DNA of 64,000 bases from Streptomyces sp. NBC_01803 (GTDB lineage Bacteria; Actinomycetota; Actinomycetes; Streptomycetales; Streptomycetaceae), in contig NZ_CP109073.1 in NCBI RefSeq assembly GCF_035917415.1, positions 558,001-622,000 on the forward strand, in the 5' to 3' direction. The stretch's first letter is position 1. The number at the start of each line of letters is the position of its first letter. This document shows, in pieces, positions 25,127-36,832 of the stretch. Below the pieces are notes generated by a model. It was not told the DNA's origin and ran no database searches. It was given only the letters and a program-made list of their open reading frames with translations. The translations under genes and the position numbers were made by a program.

Positions 25127-26439
25127 CAGTGCTCCTCCGCCGTCCGGCAGGTGCGGAACCCGGCGAAGATCTGGCGGCGGATGGGGTAGTCCCAGTTGCG
25201 GAACGTGCCCCGGCAGGCGACCGGCGAGACGGCGAACGAGCCGCCGCGCAGCACCTTGTAGGAGGGGCCGAAGAAGACCTCCGAGTATTCCTTGTAGGGG
25301 AACACCGCGAATCCCGGGTACGGCTGGAAGTCGCTGGCGGTCCACTCCCATACGTCGCCCAGGAGTTGGCGCGCGCCGCAGGGCGCGGCGCCCTCGGGGT
25401 AGGAGCCGGCGGGGGCGGGCTGGAGGTGGTGCTGGCCGAGGTTGGCGTGCTCGGGGCCCGGTGGGGTGTCGCCCCACGGGTAGGTGAACGAGCGGCCGGT
25501 GGCGGGATCGTGGCGGGCGGCCTTCTCCCACTCGGCCTCGGTCGGCAGCCGCCGGCCGGCCCACCGGGCGTAGGCGTCCGCCTCGTACCAGCACACATGC
25601 AGCACCGGCTCGTCCGCCGGCACCTCCTCCACCTGCCCGAACCGCCGCCGCAACCACGCCGGTCCACCGTCACGGAACCAGAACCCCGGCGCGGCCAGCT
25701 CCGCCGACCGCCGGTGCTCCCAGCCCCCGGGTGTCCACCAGCGCGGGTCGTCGTAGCCGCCGTCCGCGATGAACTCCTCGTACGCGGCGTTGGTCACCGG
25801 CACGGTGTCCAGCCAGAACGCCGGAACGTCCACCGCGTGCGCGGGCCGCTCGTTGTCCAGCGCCCACGGATCCGTCGAGGTCCCCATCGTGAACGGGCCA
25901 CCCGGCACGAGGACTTCGCGCGGCAGCCGCTCGGCGGCGGACGCGCGAGGCGGCGCCGGCGCACTCAGCACCGGGGACCCGGCGCGCAGTTGGTGCGTGG
26001 CGAGCATCGTCTCGTCGTGCTGCTGCTCATGCTGCGCGACCATGCCGAAGACGAAGCCGTCGACGTGCAGCGGATCCCCGGCGAACGGGGAGGCGGCCAG
26101 CACCTCCAGGGTCTGTTCGCGGACCTGCCCGAGATAACGGCGGGCCTCGGCCGGGCTGAGCAGCGGCAGCGCGGGCCGGTCGGCGCGCGGATGCCGGAAG
26201 GCGTCGTACAGGTCGTCGAGATCGGGGCGCAGGGCGGGGCGGCGGCCGGCCTCGCGGACCAGCCAGATCTCCTCCTGGTTCCCGACGTGCGCCAGGTCCC
26301 AGCCGAGCGGGGACATCAACGGGGAGTGCTGAGCCATGAGTTCGTCATCGCCCAGACAGTCCGTCAGGGTGAGGGTTCTTTTCCGGGCTGTCTCCAGCTC
26401 GGCCAGGGCGTGTGAGAGTCGCTGTGGTCGCCGGCTCAT
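25126..26439 (-). CDS. egtB: EgtB, hercynine oxygenase (sulfoxide synthase)
   Basis: This 437-residue non-heme iron enzyme starts at ATG 26439 (MSRRPQRLSH); an in-frame ATG six codons upstream inside egtA is possible. The N-terminal DinB-like domain supplies the three iron histidines: DLAHVGNQEE (His51) and VAQHEQQHDETM (His137, His141). The C-terminal formylglycine-generating-enzyme-like domain contains VPGGPFTMGT, LPTEAEWEKAAR, GDVWEWTASDF and LRGGSFAVSP. It couples gamma-glutamylcysteine (or cysteine) to hercynine with oxygen. The presence of EgtA and EgtC argues for gamma-glutamylcysteine. It is the middle gene of an egtA-egtB-egtCD operon with 1-4-base overlaps. Confidence 0.95.
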   Translation of the reverse strand: MSRRPQRLSHALAELETARKRTLTLTDCLGDDELMAQHSPLMSPLGWDLAHVGNQEEIWLVREAGRRPALRPDLDDLYDAFRHPRADRPALPLLSPAEARRYLGQVREQTLEVLAASPFAGDPLHVDGFVFGMVAQHEQQHDETMLATHQLRAGSPVLSAPAPPRASAAERLPREVLVPGGPFTMGTSTDPWALDNERPAHAVDVPAFWLDTVPVTNAAYEEFIADGGYDDPRWWTPGGWEHRRSAELAAPGFWFRDGGPAWLRRRFGQVEEVPADEPVLHVCWYEADAYARWAGRRLPTEAEWEKAARHDPATGRSFTYPWGDTPPGPEHANLGQHHLQPAPAGSYPEGAAPCGARQLLGDVWEWTASDFQPYPGFAVFPYKEYSEVFFGPSYKVLRGGSFAVSPVACRGTFRNWDYPIRRQIFAGFRTCRTAEEH

Positions 26440-27719
26440 CAGGACAGTCCTTCCCATGGGGCGTGCGTCGCCGGGCTCCGGCCCAGCTCGTTCAACTGGT
26501 CGTCGGCGGGGCAGCGGCCCCGTTCGGCATAACGCTCGGCGAACGCGGCCACGGTCCGGCGCGTGCGGGCGAGCGTGCCCGAGACGGCGAGCGCGGTGTC
26601 GGCCGCGGCGAAGCAGGCGCGCACGGCCTTGCCGATCGCGGGGTCGGCCGGGCCGAGCCGGGCCGCGCGGGTCCACACCTCGGGCGGCGGCAGTCCGTCG
26701 TCGCCGCACAGCGGCTCGGTGGCCGCGTACGCGGCGTCCGCCGCGACCGGGTCGTCCAGCAGGGCCGCGGCGACGGCGAGCGGGACGATCCAGCCGTCGT
26801 CGCCCGGCTGGGCGTCGATCATCCTCAACTCCAGCCAGCCGCGCGGCCGTACGGGCGGGAAGAGGGTGGTCAGGTGATAGTCGAGATCTTCGATCGCGGG
26901 CGGGCGGCCGACCGCGCCGCCGGTGAGCCAGGAGCGGAACGTCAGCCCGCGCGGCGCGGACCAGTCGGCGGACCCGGCGCGGCGTACGCACAGGAGCTGT
27001 GCGTCCAGGGCGTAGTCGGCCCAGGCGTCACGCGGGTCCGTGCCCGCGTCCGGGGCTCTCGTGCGGGTCGGGTCGATGCGCCGCCACACGGCCTGCCGGG
27101 TGGAGAGCCAGCCGGTCGATCTGCCGCGCCACAGCGGCGAGTTGGCGAAGGCCGCGATCAGCACCGGGCCCAGCCGGTGGGCCAGGCGCCAGCGGTAGCG
27201 GTAGCCGGGGGGACCGTCGGTGTCGTCGCCCGCGTCCAGGCTGATCTGGACGGCGGCGGTGCCGCGCATCATCACCCGGCCCCAGGGGCCGGCTCGGTCG
27301 AAGTGCGCCTCCATGGCGCGGTAGCGGGGGTGTCGCACCACCCGCGGCGGCGGGTCCCGGTGCGGATCGAGACCGTAGCCCCGGAGTTCGAGGTCCGCCG
27401 CGGCGAGACTCGCGCGGAGCACGGTCAGATCGCCCAGCGCCGCCTCGACGCAGCCGGCGAGCGAGTCGGCCGGCGCGGTGCTCAACTCGATCTGCCCGCC
27501 CGGTTCCCGGCTGATGCCGCCGCGGTGCGGCAGCGTGCCCGGTGTCTCGAAGGGAGCCAGTGCCTCGGCCATTCGTTCGGCGGCCACCGGGAGCCGCGCG
27601 TCGGCGCGATCGTGCACCAGCCATTCCAGTTCGACGCCCACCCTGGTGGGAGGTCCGGTCTTGAAGCAGACGCCCTTGACGTACGCTTCGGCCTCTTCCA
27701 ACGTCAGACAGTCATCCAT
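26439..27719 (-). CDS. egtA: EgtA, glutamate-cysteine ligase of ergothioneine synthesis
   Basis: This 426-residue member of the GCS2/EgtA family reads VGVELEWLVHD (about 27-37), the glutamate-binding opening, with GGQIELSTAP, MMRGTAAVQISLDAG and WLELRMIDAQPGDDGW following. It makes gamma-glutamylcysteine for EgtB. The initiation region is only moderately convincing (GAGG directly before ATG 27719). It is the first gene of the ergothioneine operon. The PLP lyase EgtE that finishes the pathway is not in this window; another C-S lyase elsewhere may serve. Confidence 0.92.
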   Translation of the reverse strand: MDDCLTLEEAEAYVKGVCFKTGPPTRVGVELEWLVHDRADARLPVAAERMAEALAPFETPGTLPHRGGISREPGGQIELSTAPADSLAGCVEAALGDLTVLRASLAAADLELRGYGLDPHRDPPPRVVRHPRYRAMEAHFDRAGPWGRVMMRGTAAVQISLDAGDDTDGPPGYRYRWRLAHRLGPVLIAAFANSPLWRGRSTGWLSTRQAVWRRIDPTRTRAPDAGTDPRDAWADYALDAQLLCVRRAGSADWSAPRGLTFRSWLTGGAVGRPPAIEDLDYHLTTLFPPVRPRGWLELRMIDAQPGDDGWIVPLAVAAALLDDPVAADAAYAATEPLCGDDGLPPPEVWTRAARLGPADPAIGKAVRACFAAADTALAVSGTLARTRRTVAAFAERYAERGRCPADDQLNELGRSPATHAPWEGLS

Positions 27720-27797
27720 CCTCGTGTCGGTTTCCCTTCTCCTTGTCGACTTCTCCGGGCGGTTCGGTGGATCTCCGGCCGGAACACGGCGTGGAAA

Positions 27798-27816
27798 CCC
27801 CGCACGGCACGCGGGG
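27798..27816 (-). terminator. Short hairpin after the sigma/anti-sigma pair
   Basis: The stem CCCCGC/GCGGGG with a 7-base loop lies between the anti-sigma stop (27905) and egtA (27719). It may separate the two units, but the stem is short. Confidence 0.4.
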
Positions 27817-27904
27817 CATTCCCGATCCGGCGATCATTTTCGGCCAACTGTTCGAATATATCGCGGTGATGGTCCGCTCGGGGAGCTTCGCCGCCCGTCC
27901 ACCC

Positions 27905-28189
27905 TCACTCGCCGGGCTGAGGCCCGCCACCCGGCAGGGACGCGCCGAAGTCGCCCAGCCGCCGCACCGCCTCGGGATCCGGCGACCGCCGGCGGGCGAG
28001 AGCCGCCTTGATCTCGCGGTAGGTGGCGAGTTCGAAGGCGCACCAGCCGCAGTGCTCCAGATGGGCGGCGAGCCGCACCGCCGCGAACGAGTCGGCCTCG
28101 CCGTCGACGAACGCCTGGATCTCCCGCGCCGCCTCCGCGCAGTCCATCGCCCGCCGCGCGGCGTCCCGCCGCCATGGCCGCCTGATCAT
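27905..28189 (-). CDS. Zinc-binding anti-sigma factor (zf-HC2 type)
   Basis: This 94-residue protein contains CAEAAREIQAFVDGEADSFA followed by HLEHCGWC, the HxxxCxxC zinc site of ZAS-type anti-sigma factors. It has no membrane segment, so it should be cytoplasmic, like RsrA. The start ATG 28189 overlaps the sigma-factor stop. It should hold the ECF sigma factor inactive, possibly releasing it upon thiol oxidation; redox sensing is inferred from the motif only. Confidence 0.85.
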   Translation of the reverse strand: MIRRPWRRDAARRAMDCAEAAREIQAFVDGEADSFAAVRLAAHLEHCGWCAFELATYREIKAALARRRSPDPEAVRRLGDFGASLPGGGPQPGE

Positions 28190-28791
28190 GTCGCACCTCG
28201 CCCCGGCGCCAGTCCGGCGCCCGCCAGCCGGTCCCGGATCCGCTTGCGCGCCCGGTGCAGCCTGCTCATCACGGTTCCCTCCGGCACCCCGAGCACCCGC
28301 GCCGCCTCGGCGTAGGCGAGCCCGCCCACGTCCACCAGGAGCAGCGCCTGCCGGTACGTGACCGGCAGCGCGGCGACGGCGCTCTCCACGACATCGTCGA
28401 AGGTCTCGCCCACGACCAGTTCCTCGGGGGTGGCCGCCCGCCCGGCGGCGAGCGGCACGGCGAACCGGTCGAGGTCCGCGTCCGGATCATCCAGGAGCTG
28501 CGGTCTGCGCCGCCGGTGCCGGTTCGCCTCGGCGTTGCGCATGATGGTGAGCAGCCAGGCCCGCGGATGCCTCCCGTCGAACCGGTGCACGGCCCGGTAG
28601 GCGCGCAGCAGCGTGTCCTGCACGAGATCCTCGGCGTCGGCGGGCTGAGCGGTCAGCGAGAGGGCCACCCGCAGCAGCACCTCCACCTCGGGCACCACAT
28701 GCTCGGCGAACGCCCGCCGCCGGTCCACATCGGAACACGCCGCTCGCTCTTCCACACGCGCCGCTCGCTCTTCCACACGCTGGGAACCCAC
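28186..28791 (-). CDS. ECF RNA polymerase sigma factor
   Basis: This is up to 201 residues from GTG 28791. Region 2 contains DAEDLVQDTLLRAYRAVHRF and RAWLLTIMRNAEANRHRRRR. Region 4 contains LPVTYRQALLLVDVGGLAYA and GVPEGTVMSRLHRARKRIRD. The first 16 or so residues are a duplicated VEERAAR block encoded by a 21-bp tandem repeat; a downstream GTG within this repeat may be the real start. Paired with the overlapping anti-sigma gene, it is an ECF system of unknown signal. Direct targets are unknown; the ergothioneine operon immediately downstream on the same strand is a reasonable suspect. Confidence 0.88.
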   Translation of the reverse strand: MGSQRVEERAARVEERAACSDVDRRRAFAEHVVPEVEVLLRVALSLTAQPADAEDLVQDTLLRAYRAVHRFDGRHPRAWLLTIMRNAEANRHRRRRPQLLDDPDADLDRFAVPLAAGRAATPEELVVGETFDDVVESAVAALPVTYRQALLLVDVGGLAYAEAARVLGVPEGTVMSRLHRARKRIRDRLAGAGLAPGRGAT

Positions 28792-28836
28792 CCCACCCCA
28801 CCCGGCATTCCGCCACGCCCCGTGGACGTCCGGCGG

Positions 28837-29866
<1,030 letters not shown>

Positions 29867-29877
<11 letters not shown>

Positions 29878-31744
29878 GGATGGCCTCCTTCAGAGCGGTG
29901 GCGAGCTGTTCGGCCTTGAACGGCATTCCGTTGACCTGGGCGAGGGACCGCACGTCCACCAGGTACGTGGCGCGCAGCAGGGTGGCGAGCTGGCCGAGGT
30001 TCATCTCGGGGACCACCACCGTCTCGTACCGGCGCAGTACCTCGCCGAGTGCGCGCGGCAGCGGGTTGAGGTGGCGGGTATGGGCCTGCGCGACGCGTTC
30101 GCCCGCGGCGCGCAGCCGTCGCACGGCGGCGGTGATCGGCCCGTAGGTCGATCCCCAGCCCAGGACCAGCGTGTCGGCGTCGCCGGTCGGGTCGCTCACG
30201 TCGAGGGCGGGGACGGTGATGTTGTCGATCTTGGCCTGGCGGGTGCGGACCATCAGGGCGTGGTTGGCCGGATCGTAGGAGATGTCGCCGCTGCCGTTCT
30301 CCTTCTCGATGCCGCCGATGCGATGTTCCAGCCCCGGGGTGCCGGGGACCGCCCAGGGCCGGGCCAGGGTCCGCGGATCGCGCTTGTAGGGCCAGAAGAC
30401 CTGGCTGCCGTCGGCGCGGGTGTGGTTGGGGCCGGTGGCGAACTGGACGCGCAAATCCGGGAGTTCGTCCTGGTCGGGGACGCGCCACGGCTCGGAGCCG
30501 TTGGCCAGGTAGCCGTCGGAGAGCAGGATGACGGGGGTCCGGTAGGTCAGGGCGATCCGGGCCGCTTCCAGCGCGGTGCCGAAGCAGTCGGCCGCGGTGC
30601 GCGGAGCGACCACCGGGACCGGCGCCTCGCCGTTGCGGCCGTACATGGCCAGCAGCAGATCCGCCTGCTCGGTCTTCGTCGGCAGGCCGGTGGACGGGCC
30701 GCCGCGCTGGATGTCCACGATCAGCAGCGGCAGTTCGAGCGAGACGGCCAGCCCGATCGTCTCCGACTTCAGCGCCACGCCCGGCCCGGAGGTGGTGGTC
30801 ACCGCCAGGGCTCCGCCGAAGGCGGCACCCAGCGCCGCCCCGATCGCGGCGATCTCGTCCTCGGCCTGGAACGTGCGCACGCCGAAGTTCTTGTGCCGGG
30901 ACAGCTCGTGCAGGATGTCCGAGGCCGGCGTGATCGGATAGGAACCGAGGTAGAGGGGCAGGTCGGCCCGCCGCGCGGCGGCGATCAGGCCGTAGGCGAG
31001 CGCCAGGTTCCCCGAGATGTTGCGGTACGTGCCGGCCGGGAAGGCCCCGGACGCCGGGGCCACCTGGTACGAGGCCGCGAAGTCCTCCGTGGTCTCGCCG
31101 AAGTTCCAGCCCGCCCGGAGGGCCGTGACGTTCGCCTCGGCGATCTCCGGGCGTTTGGCGAATTTCGACCGCAGGTAGGTCTCGGCACCCTCGGTGGGCC
31201 GGTGATACATCCAGCTCAGCAGCCCCAGCGCGAACATGTTCTTGCTGCGCTGGGCCTCCTTGCGCGACAGCCCGGCCCCCTTGAGGGCCTCCACGGTCAG
31301 CGTGGTGAGCCGCACGGGATGGACCGCGTACGCCTCCAGCGTCCCGTCCTCCAGCGGCGAGGCGTGCCAACCCACCTTGGCCAGGGCTCGCTTGGTGAAC
31401 TCGTCCGTGTCGACGATGATGTCCGCGCCGCGCGGCAGGTCCGGCAGGTTCGCCTTCAGCGCCGCCGGGTTCATCGCCACCAGCACGTCCGGCGCGTCGC
31501 CCGGGGTGAGGATGTCGTGGTCCGCGAAGTGCAGTTGGAAGGAGGAGACGCCGGGAAGGGTCCCGGCCGGAGCGCGGATCTCGGCCGGGAAGTCGGGAAG
31601 CGTGGCCAGGTCGTTGCCGAACGACGCGGTCCCCGAGGTGAAACGGTCGCCGGTGAGCTGCATACCGTCGCCCGAGTCCCCCGCGAAGCGGATGACGACC
31701 CGCTCCAGGGAGCGCACCTCTTTTGCCTGACCACGGACCAGCAC
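29867..31744 (-). CDS. korA: 2-oxoacid:ferredoxin oxidoreductase alpha subunit (gamma-alpha fusion)
   Basis: GTG 31744 follows AAGGAG and gives 625 residues. The N-terminal third is the gamma domain (VVIRFAGDSGDGMQLTGDRF). The rest is the alpha domain with GSYPITPASDILHELSRH, FQAEDEIAAIGAALGAAFGG and VDIQRGGPSTGLPTKTEQAD. That fusion order is usual for KorA of aerobic actinomycetes. It lies upstream of korB in the same operon; the branched-chain dehydrogenase genes end 154 bases upstream. Confidence 0.93.
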
Positions 31745-31898
31745 CAGCGTCTCCTTCGGAACTTGGGACTTCAGTCATCTCGTGCGGGAGGCGGGCCGAC
31801 CGCCGACCGGGGGTGTCAACGGCCGGCCCTGTCAGGGGCGGTCACAGTCTGCGGCATTCCCTCTGGGCGGGATCTGCACGAAACCTGGACACGTCACC

Positions 31899-33335
<1,437 letters not shown>

Positions 33336-33351
33336 CGTCAGCACCCTTCTC

Positions 33352-34332
33352 TCAGTACGCCAGCGAGCGGTCGACGGCGTCGAGCACCCGGTCCAGGTCC
33401 GGCAGGTACTCCTCCTCCAGCCGCGCCGGCGGGTACGGGGCGTGGAAGCCGCCCACCCGCAGCACCGGGGCCTCCAGGTGGTAGAAGCACCGTTCCGTCA
33501 TCCGGGCGGCGATCTCCGAGCCCGTGCCCAGGAAGACGGGGGCCTCATGGACCACGACCAGGCGGCGGGTCTTCTCGACGGAGACCTGAAGCGTGCCGAA
33601 GTCGACCGGCGACAGCGAGCGCAGGTCCACGACCTCCACCGACCGGCCCTCCTCCGCCGCCGCGACGGCGGCCTCCAGACAGACCTTCACCATCGGCCCG
33701 TACGCGGCCAGGGTCAGCTCCGTCCCCGGGCGGACGACGCGCGCGCTGTGCAGCGGATCGGGGACGGCCCCGGTGCTGACCTCGCCCTTGTCCCAGTAGC
33801 GCCGCTTCGGTTCGAAGAAGATGACCGGATCATCGCTCCGGATGGCCTGCTGGAGCATCCAGTAGCCGTCCGGCGCGTTCGAGGGCGAGACCACTTTCAG
33901 GCCCGCGACGTGCGCGAACAGCGCCTCCGGGGACTCCGAGTGGTGCTCGACGGCGCCGATTCCGCCGCCGTAGGGGATGCGGATCACGACGGGCAGGCCG
34001 ACCCGGCCCAGCGACCGCGCGCGCATCTTCGCGAGCTGGGTGACGATCTGGTCGTACGCCGGGAAGACGAAGCCGTCGAACTGGATCTCCACCACCGGCC
34101 GGTAGCCACGCAGGGCCAGCCCGATCGCCGTGCCGACGATGCCGGACTCCGCCAGCGGGGTGTCGATCACCCGCGCCTCGCCGAAGTCCTTCTGCAGTCC
34201 GTCCGTGATCCGGAACACCCCGCCGAGCCGGCCCACGTCCTCGCCCATGACCAGGACTTTCGGGTCGGTGTCCATGGCCCGGCGCAACGACTCGTTGAGC
34301 GCCTTCGCCAGGGACATCGTCTCGGTGGCCAT
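33352..34332 (-). CDS. bkdB: Branched-chain 2-oxoacid dehydrogenase E1 beta
   Basis: This 326-residue protein begins MATETMSLAKALNESLRRAM and has VMGEDVGRLGGVFRITDGLQ and DTPLAESGIVGTAIGLALRG, the E1-beta transketolase-like pyrimidine-binding region. The C-terminal transketolase domain ends AARMTERCFYHLEAPVLRVG. It forms the alpha2beta2 E1 with the upstream gene and is separated from it by 2 bases, so it is translationally coupled. Confidence 0.92.
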   Translation of the reverse strand: MATETMSLAKALNESLRRAMDTDPKVLVMGEDVGRLGGVFRITDGLQKDFGEARVIDTPLAESGIVGTAIGLALRGYRPVVEIQFDGFVFPAYDQIVTQLAKMRARSLGRVGLPVVIRIPYGGGIGAVEHHSESPEALFAHVAGLKVVSPSNAPDGYWMLQQAIRSDDPVIFFEPKRRYWDKGEVSTGAVPDPLHSARVVRPGTELTLAAYGPMVKVCLEAAVAAAEEGRSVEVVDLRSLSPVDFGTLQVSVEKTRRLVVVHEAPVFLGTGSEIAARMTERCFYHLEAPVLRVGGFHAPYPPARLEEEYLPDLDRVLDAVDRSLAY

Positions 34333-34334
34333 GG

Positions 34335-35513
34335 CTACTCCCCCTCCTCGGCGAAGGACGAGCGGTACCCGGCGTATCGGGCCCGCTCCTCGTCGACGAG
34401 CGCGTGCCCGTCCGCGTACACGTGGTCGAACATGGCCTCGGGGCCGGGGGACGGCATGGTCCGCACCTCGCGGCGGACGCGGTGCGTCAGATCGGCGGCC
34501 TCGGCGGCCACCCCGCTGAAGAAGTCATCCCCGGCATGGCCCGTGCGGATCAGGTGGGTCCGCAGCCGCTCGATGGGGTCCTTGGCCCGCCACTCGTCCA
34601 CCTCGGCGGCGCGCCGATAGCGTGTCGGGTCGTCGGACGTGGTGTGCGCGCCCATCCGGTAGGTGAACGCCTCGATGAGGACCGGGCCGTGGCCGGCGCG
34701 GACGTACTCCAGGGCGGCGCGGGTCACCGCGAGGCAGGCCAGCACGTCGTTGCCGTCGACCCGCACACCCGGGAAGCCGAAGCCGGACGCCCGGCGGAAG
34801 ATCGGCACGCGGCTCTGCCGCTCGGTCGGCTCGGAGATGGCCCACTGGTTGTTCTGGCAGAAGAAGACCACCGGCGCGTCGTGGACGGCGGCGAAGGTGA
34901 ACGCCTCCGCCACGTCGCCCTGGCTGGTGGCGCCGTCCCCGAAGTACGCCACCGCCGCGGCGTCCGAGCCGTCCCGGGTCAGGCCCATCGCGTAGCCGGT
35001 GGCGTGCAGCGGGTGGGCGCCGACGACCAGGGTGTAGAGGTGGAAGTTGTGTTCGTCGGGGTCCCAGGCGCCGTGGGTGACGCCGCGGAAGAGCTTGAGC
35101 AGATGCATGGGGTCGACGCCCCGGCACCAGGCCACGCCGTGTTCCCGGTAACTGGGGAAGACGAAGTCGTCGGCGCGCAGGGCGTGGGCCGAGCCGACCT
35201 GGGCCGCCTCCTGTCCGAGCAGCGGGGTCCACAGGCCCAGCTCGCCCTGGCGCTGGAGCGCCGTCGCCTCGGCGTCGAGGCTCCGGACCATCACCATGTC
35301 GCGGTACATCTCGCGCAGCCGGTCCGGGTCGTGCTCCGGCACGAGGAGGGGATGCGGCACAGGATCACCGCCGGGGGTCAGCAGGCACAGGGGTTCGGAC
35401 GCCTCCGGCGGTGCCTCGAAGAGGCTCACCGCACTCGGGGAGACCGCCGGGTGCGCCGGGTCGGGGACGGGGGTGTCAGCCCCGCGATGTCGCGCGGAGG
35501 TCTTCACTGCCAT
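34335..35513 (-). CDS. bkdA: Branched-chain 2-oxoacid dehydrogenase E1 alpha
   Basis: This 392-residue thiamine-diphosphate subunit has the motif GDGATSQGDVAEAF...NNQW and the phosphorylation-loop region YRMGAHTTSDDPTRYR, typical of the branched-chain rather than pyruvate enzyme. It decarboxylates the 2-oxoacids of valine, leucine and isoleucine. The ATG used (35513) lies 38 bases inside the 3' end of the adenylating-enzyme homologue. This could mean the bkd genes are transcribed together with the polyketide genes, or that the true start is a little further in. Confidence 0.92.
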   Translation of the reverse strand: MAVKTSARHRGADTPVPDPAHPAVSPSAVSLFEAPPEASEPLCLLTPGGDPVPHPLLVPEHDPDRLREMYRDMVMVRSLDAEATALQRQGELGLWTPLLGQEAAQVGSAHALRADDFVFPSYREHGVAWCRGVDPMHLLKLFRGVTHGAWDPDEHNFHLYTLVVGAHPLHATGYAMGLTRDGSDAAAVAYFGDGATSQGDVAEAFTFAAVHDAPVVFFCQNNQWAISEPTERQSRVPIFRRASGFGFPGVRVDGNDVLACLAVTRAALEYVRAGHGPVLIEAFTYRMGAHTTSDDPTRYRRAAEVDEWRAKDPIERLRTHLIRTGHAGDDFFSGVAAEAADLTHRVRREVRTMPSPGPEAMFDHVYADGHALVDEERARYAGYRSSFAEEGE

Positions 35514-36807
35514 GTCGGTTCCTCTCCGGAGCCGTTGACGGGGTGGGCGGGCGCAAGCGATTCGTGGGCCCGGATTCCGGCAGGCGCCGTCCGACGACTT
35601 CCAGCGTCTGGTCGGAGGACCAGCGGCCGTACCAGCCCGAACTCAGGAGCGAAGCGCCCTCCGGCCCGGGGACGGCGCGGGCGGAGCGGCCCGTCCGCCA
35701 GGAGTCTTCGAAGGGCCAGGCGGGACCGGCCGCGACGACCTCGCCGATCCGGCCGGGCGGCAGGGCCTGTCCGTCGAGTCCGATGACCCGCACCCGGACC
35801 GGGGAGACGGGACGGCCCACCTCCTGGTGCCCGGCCCGCGCCGGGTCCCGGGGGAGGAGCCGCTGGGCGGTCCACGGCACCGGGCCGCCCCTCGGGGCGA
35901 ACTCGGCCCACAGAGCCGTCCCGGGCCTGACCGCGAAGTGCCGTGCGACCAGGCCGCTCGCGCACGGGCCGCCGCCGAACAGCACGATGGTGCCGGGCTC
36001 CCGGCCGGGCCCGGGTGTCCGGCCGCCGCCGGCCGCCGCGAGGGTCCGCGCGTACCGTTCCGGTGACAGCACGACGGCGTCCGATACGCCGCCGACGACC
36101 GGCCAGGAGAGGTCGACGGCCGGGGACCGGGTGCGTAGCGTGCCGCCGCCGGCGAAGGCCCACCACATGGCGGCCAGCGCCAGCGGCGCCATGGGCGGCT
36201 CGTCGATGATGACGGTGCGCGCGGCCCGGCCGACCCGGCGCACGCGAGCGGCGAGGGAGCTTCCCCACGTCCGGTGGTCGACAAGCCGTCCGCTGGCGCG
36301 GTGGAACACCAGATGCGCGGCTTCCTCGGGACCGGACCGGGGCAGCGCCGGTTCGGCCGCTACCCCGGCGATCTTCCGCCAGGTGGCCGGGTCGTCCAGG
36401 ACCAGCGAGGCGACCCGGGTTCCCGGCCCGCCGCCGTGCACGTACGTCGAACGGCTGCACAAAATCGCCCGGGCGCCGCTCCACTCCGCGAGGCGCAGGA
36501 CCTCGGGGCCACCCGGGGAGCGGGAGACGGGCACGCACACGCCTCCCGCCTTGAGGACGGCCAACTGCGCCACCAACGCCTGCCGGTGGCTCTCGCAGTG
36601 CACGATCAGCGCGTCACCGAGCTGCGCACCGCCGCGTACGAGAGCCGACGCCAGTTGGGTCGCGTGGCGTTCGGCCTGGGCGTAGGTCAACCGGTGCCTG
36701 CCCTCCTGGACGGCGATCCTGGAGGCGAAACGCCTCGCGGAGCGCGCGAAGATCTGGTCCAGGGTGAGCGATTCCGCTTCCGCCGCGGACGGCGCGTGGC
36801 CGTTCAT
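35476..36807 (-). CDS. Degenerate AMP-binding (adenylating enzyme) homologue
   Basis: This 443-residue protein starts MNGHAPSAAEAESLTLDQIF at ATG 36807. It resembles the N-terminal region of acyl-CoA synthetase/NRPS adenylation proteins: FASRIAVQEGRHRLTYAQAERHATQLASAL, AVLKAGGVCVPVSRSPG. The P-loop-like A3 motif (TSGSTGxPKG) is unrecognisable; the equivalent reads HLVFHRASGRLVDHRTWG. The C-terminal lysine domain is short and lacks a clear catalytic lysine. It is therefore probably inactive for AMP transfer, or strongly altered. It lies between the flavin reductase and bkdA in the polyketide-cluster strand order. A non-catalytic acyl-binding or scaffolding role is possible. It could equally be a decaying gene, although the frame is intact. 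Confidence 0.6.
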   Translation of the reverse strand: MNGHAPSAAEAESLTLDQIFARSARRFASRIAVQEGRHRLTYAQAERHATQLASALVRGGAQLGDALIVHCESHRQALVAQLAVLKAGGVCVPVSRSPGGPEVLRLAEWSGARAILCSRSTYVHGGGPGTRVASLVLDDPATWRKIAGVAAEPALPRSGPEEAAHLVFHRASGRLVDHRTWGSSLAARVRRVGRAARTVIIDEPPMAPLALAAMWWAFAGGGTLRTRSPAVDLSWPVVGGVSDAVVLSPERYARTLAAAGGGRTPGPGREPGTIVLFGGGPCASGLVARHFAVRPGTALWAEFAPRGGPVPWTAQRLLPRDPARAGHQEVGRPVSPVRVRVIGLDGQALPPGRIGEVVAAGPAWPFEDSWRTGRSARAVPGPEGASLLSSGWYGRWSSDQTLEVVGRRLPESGPTNRLRPPTPSTAPERNRHGSEDLRATSRG

Positions 36808-36832
36808 CACCGTGCTCCGCCTCCCGGGACAC

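Noticed and set aside
35476..36807. NRPS adenylation domain loading an amino acid
   Set aside because: A3 motif and the C-terminal catalytic lysine region are not recognisable, and no condensation or peptidyl-carrier domain is nearby.
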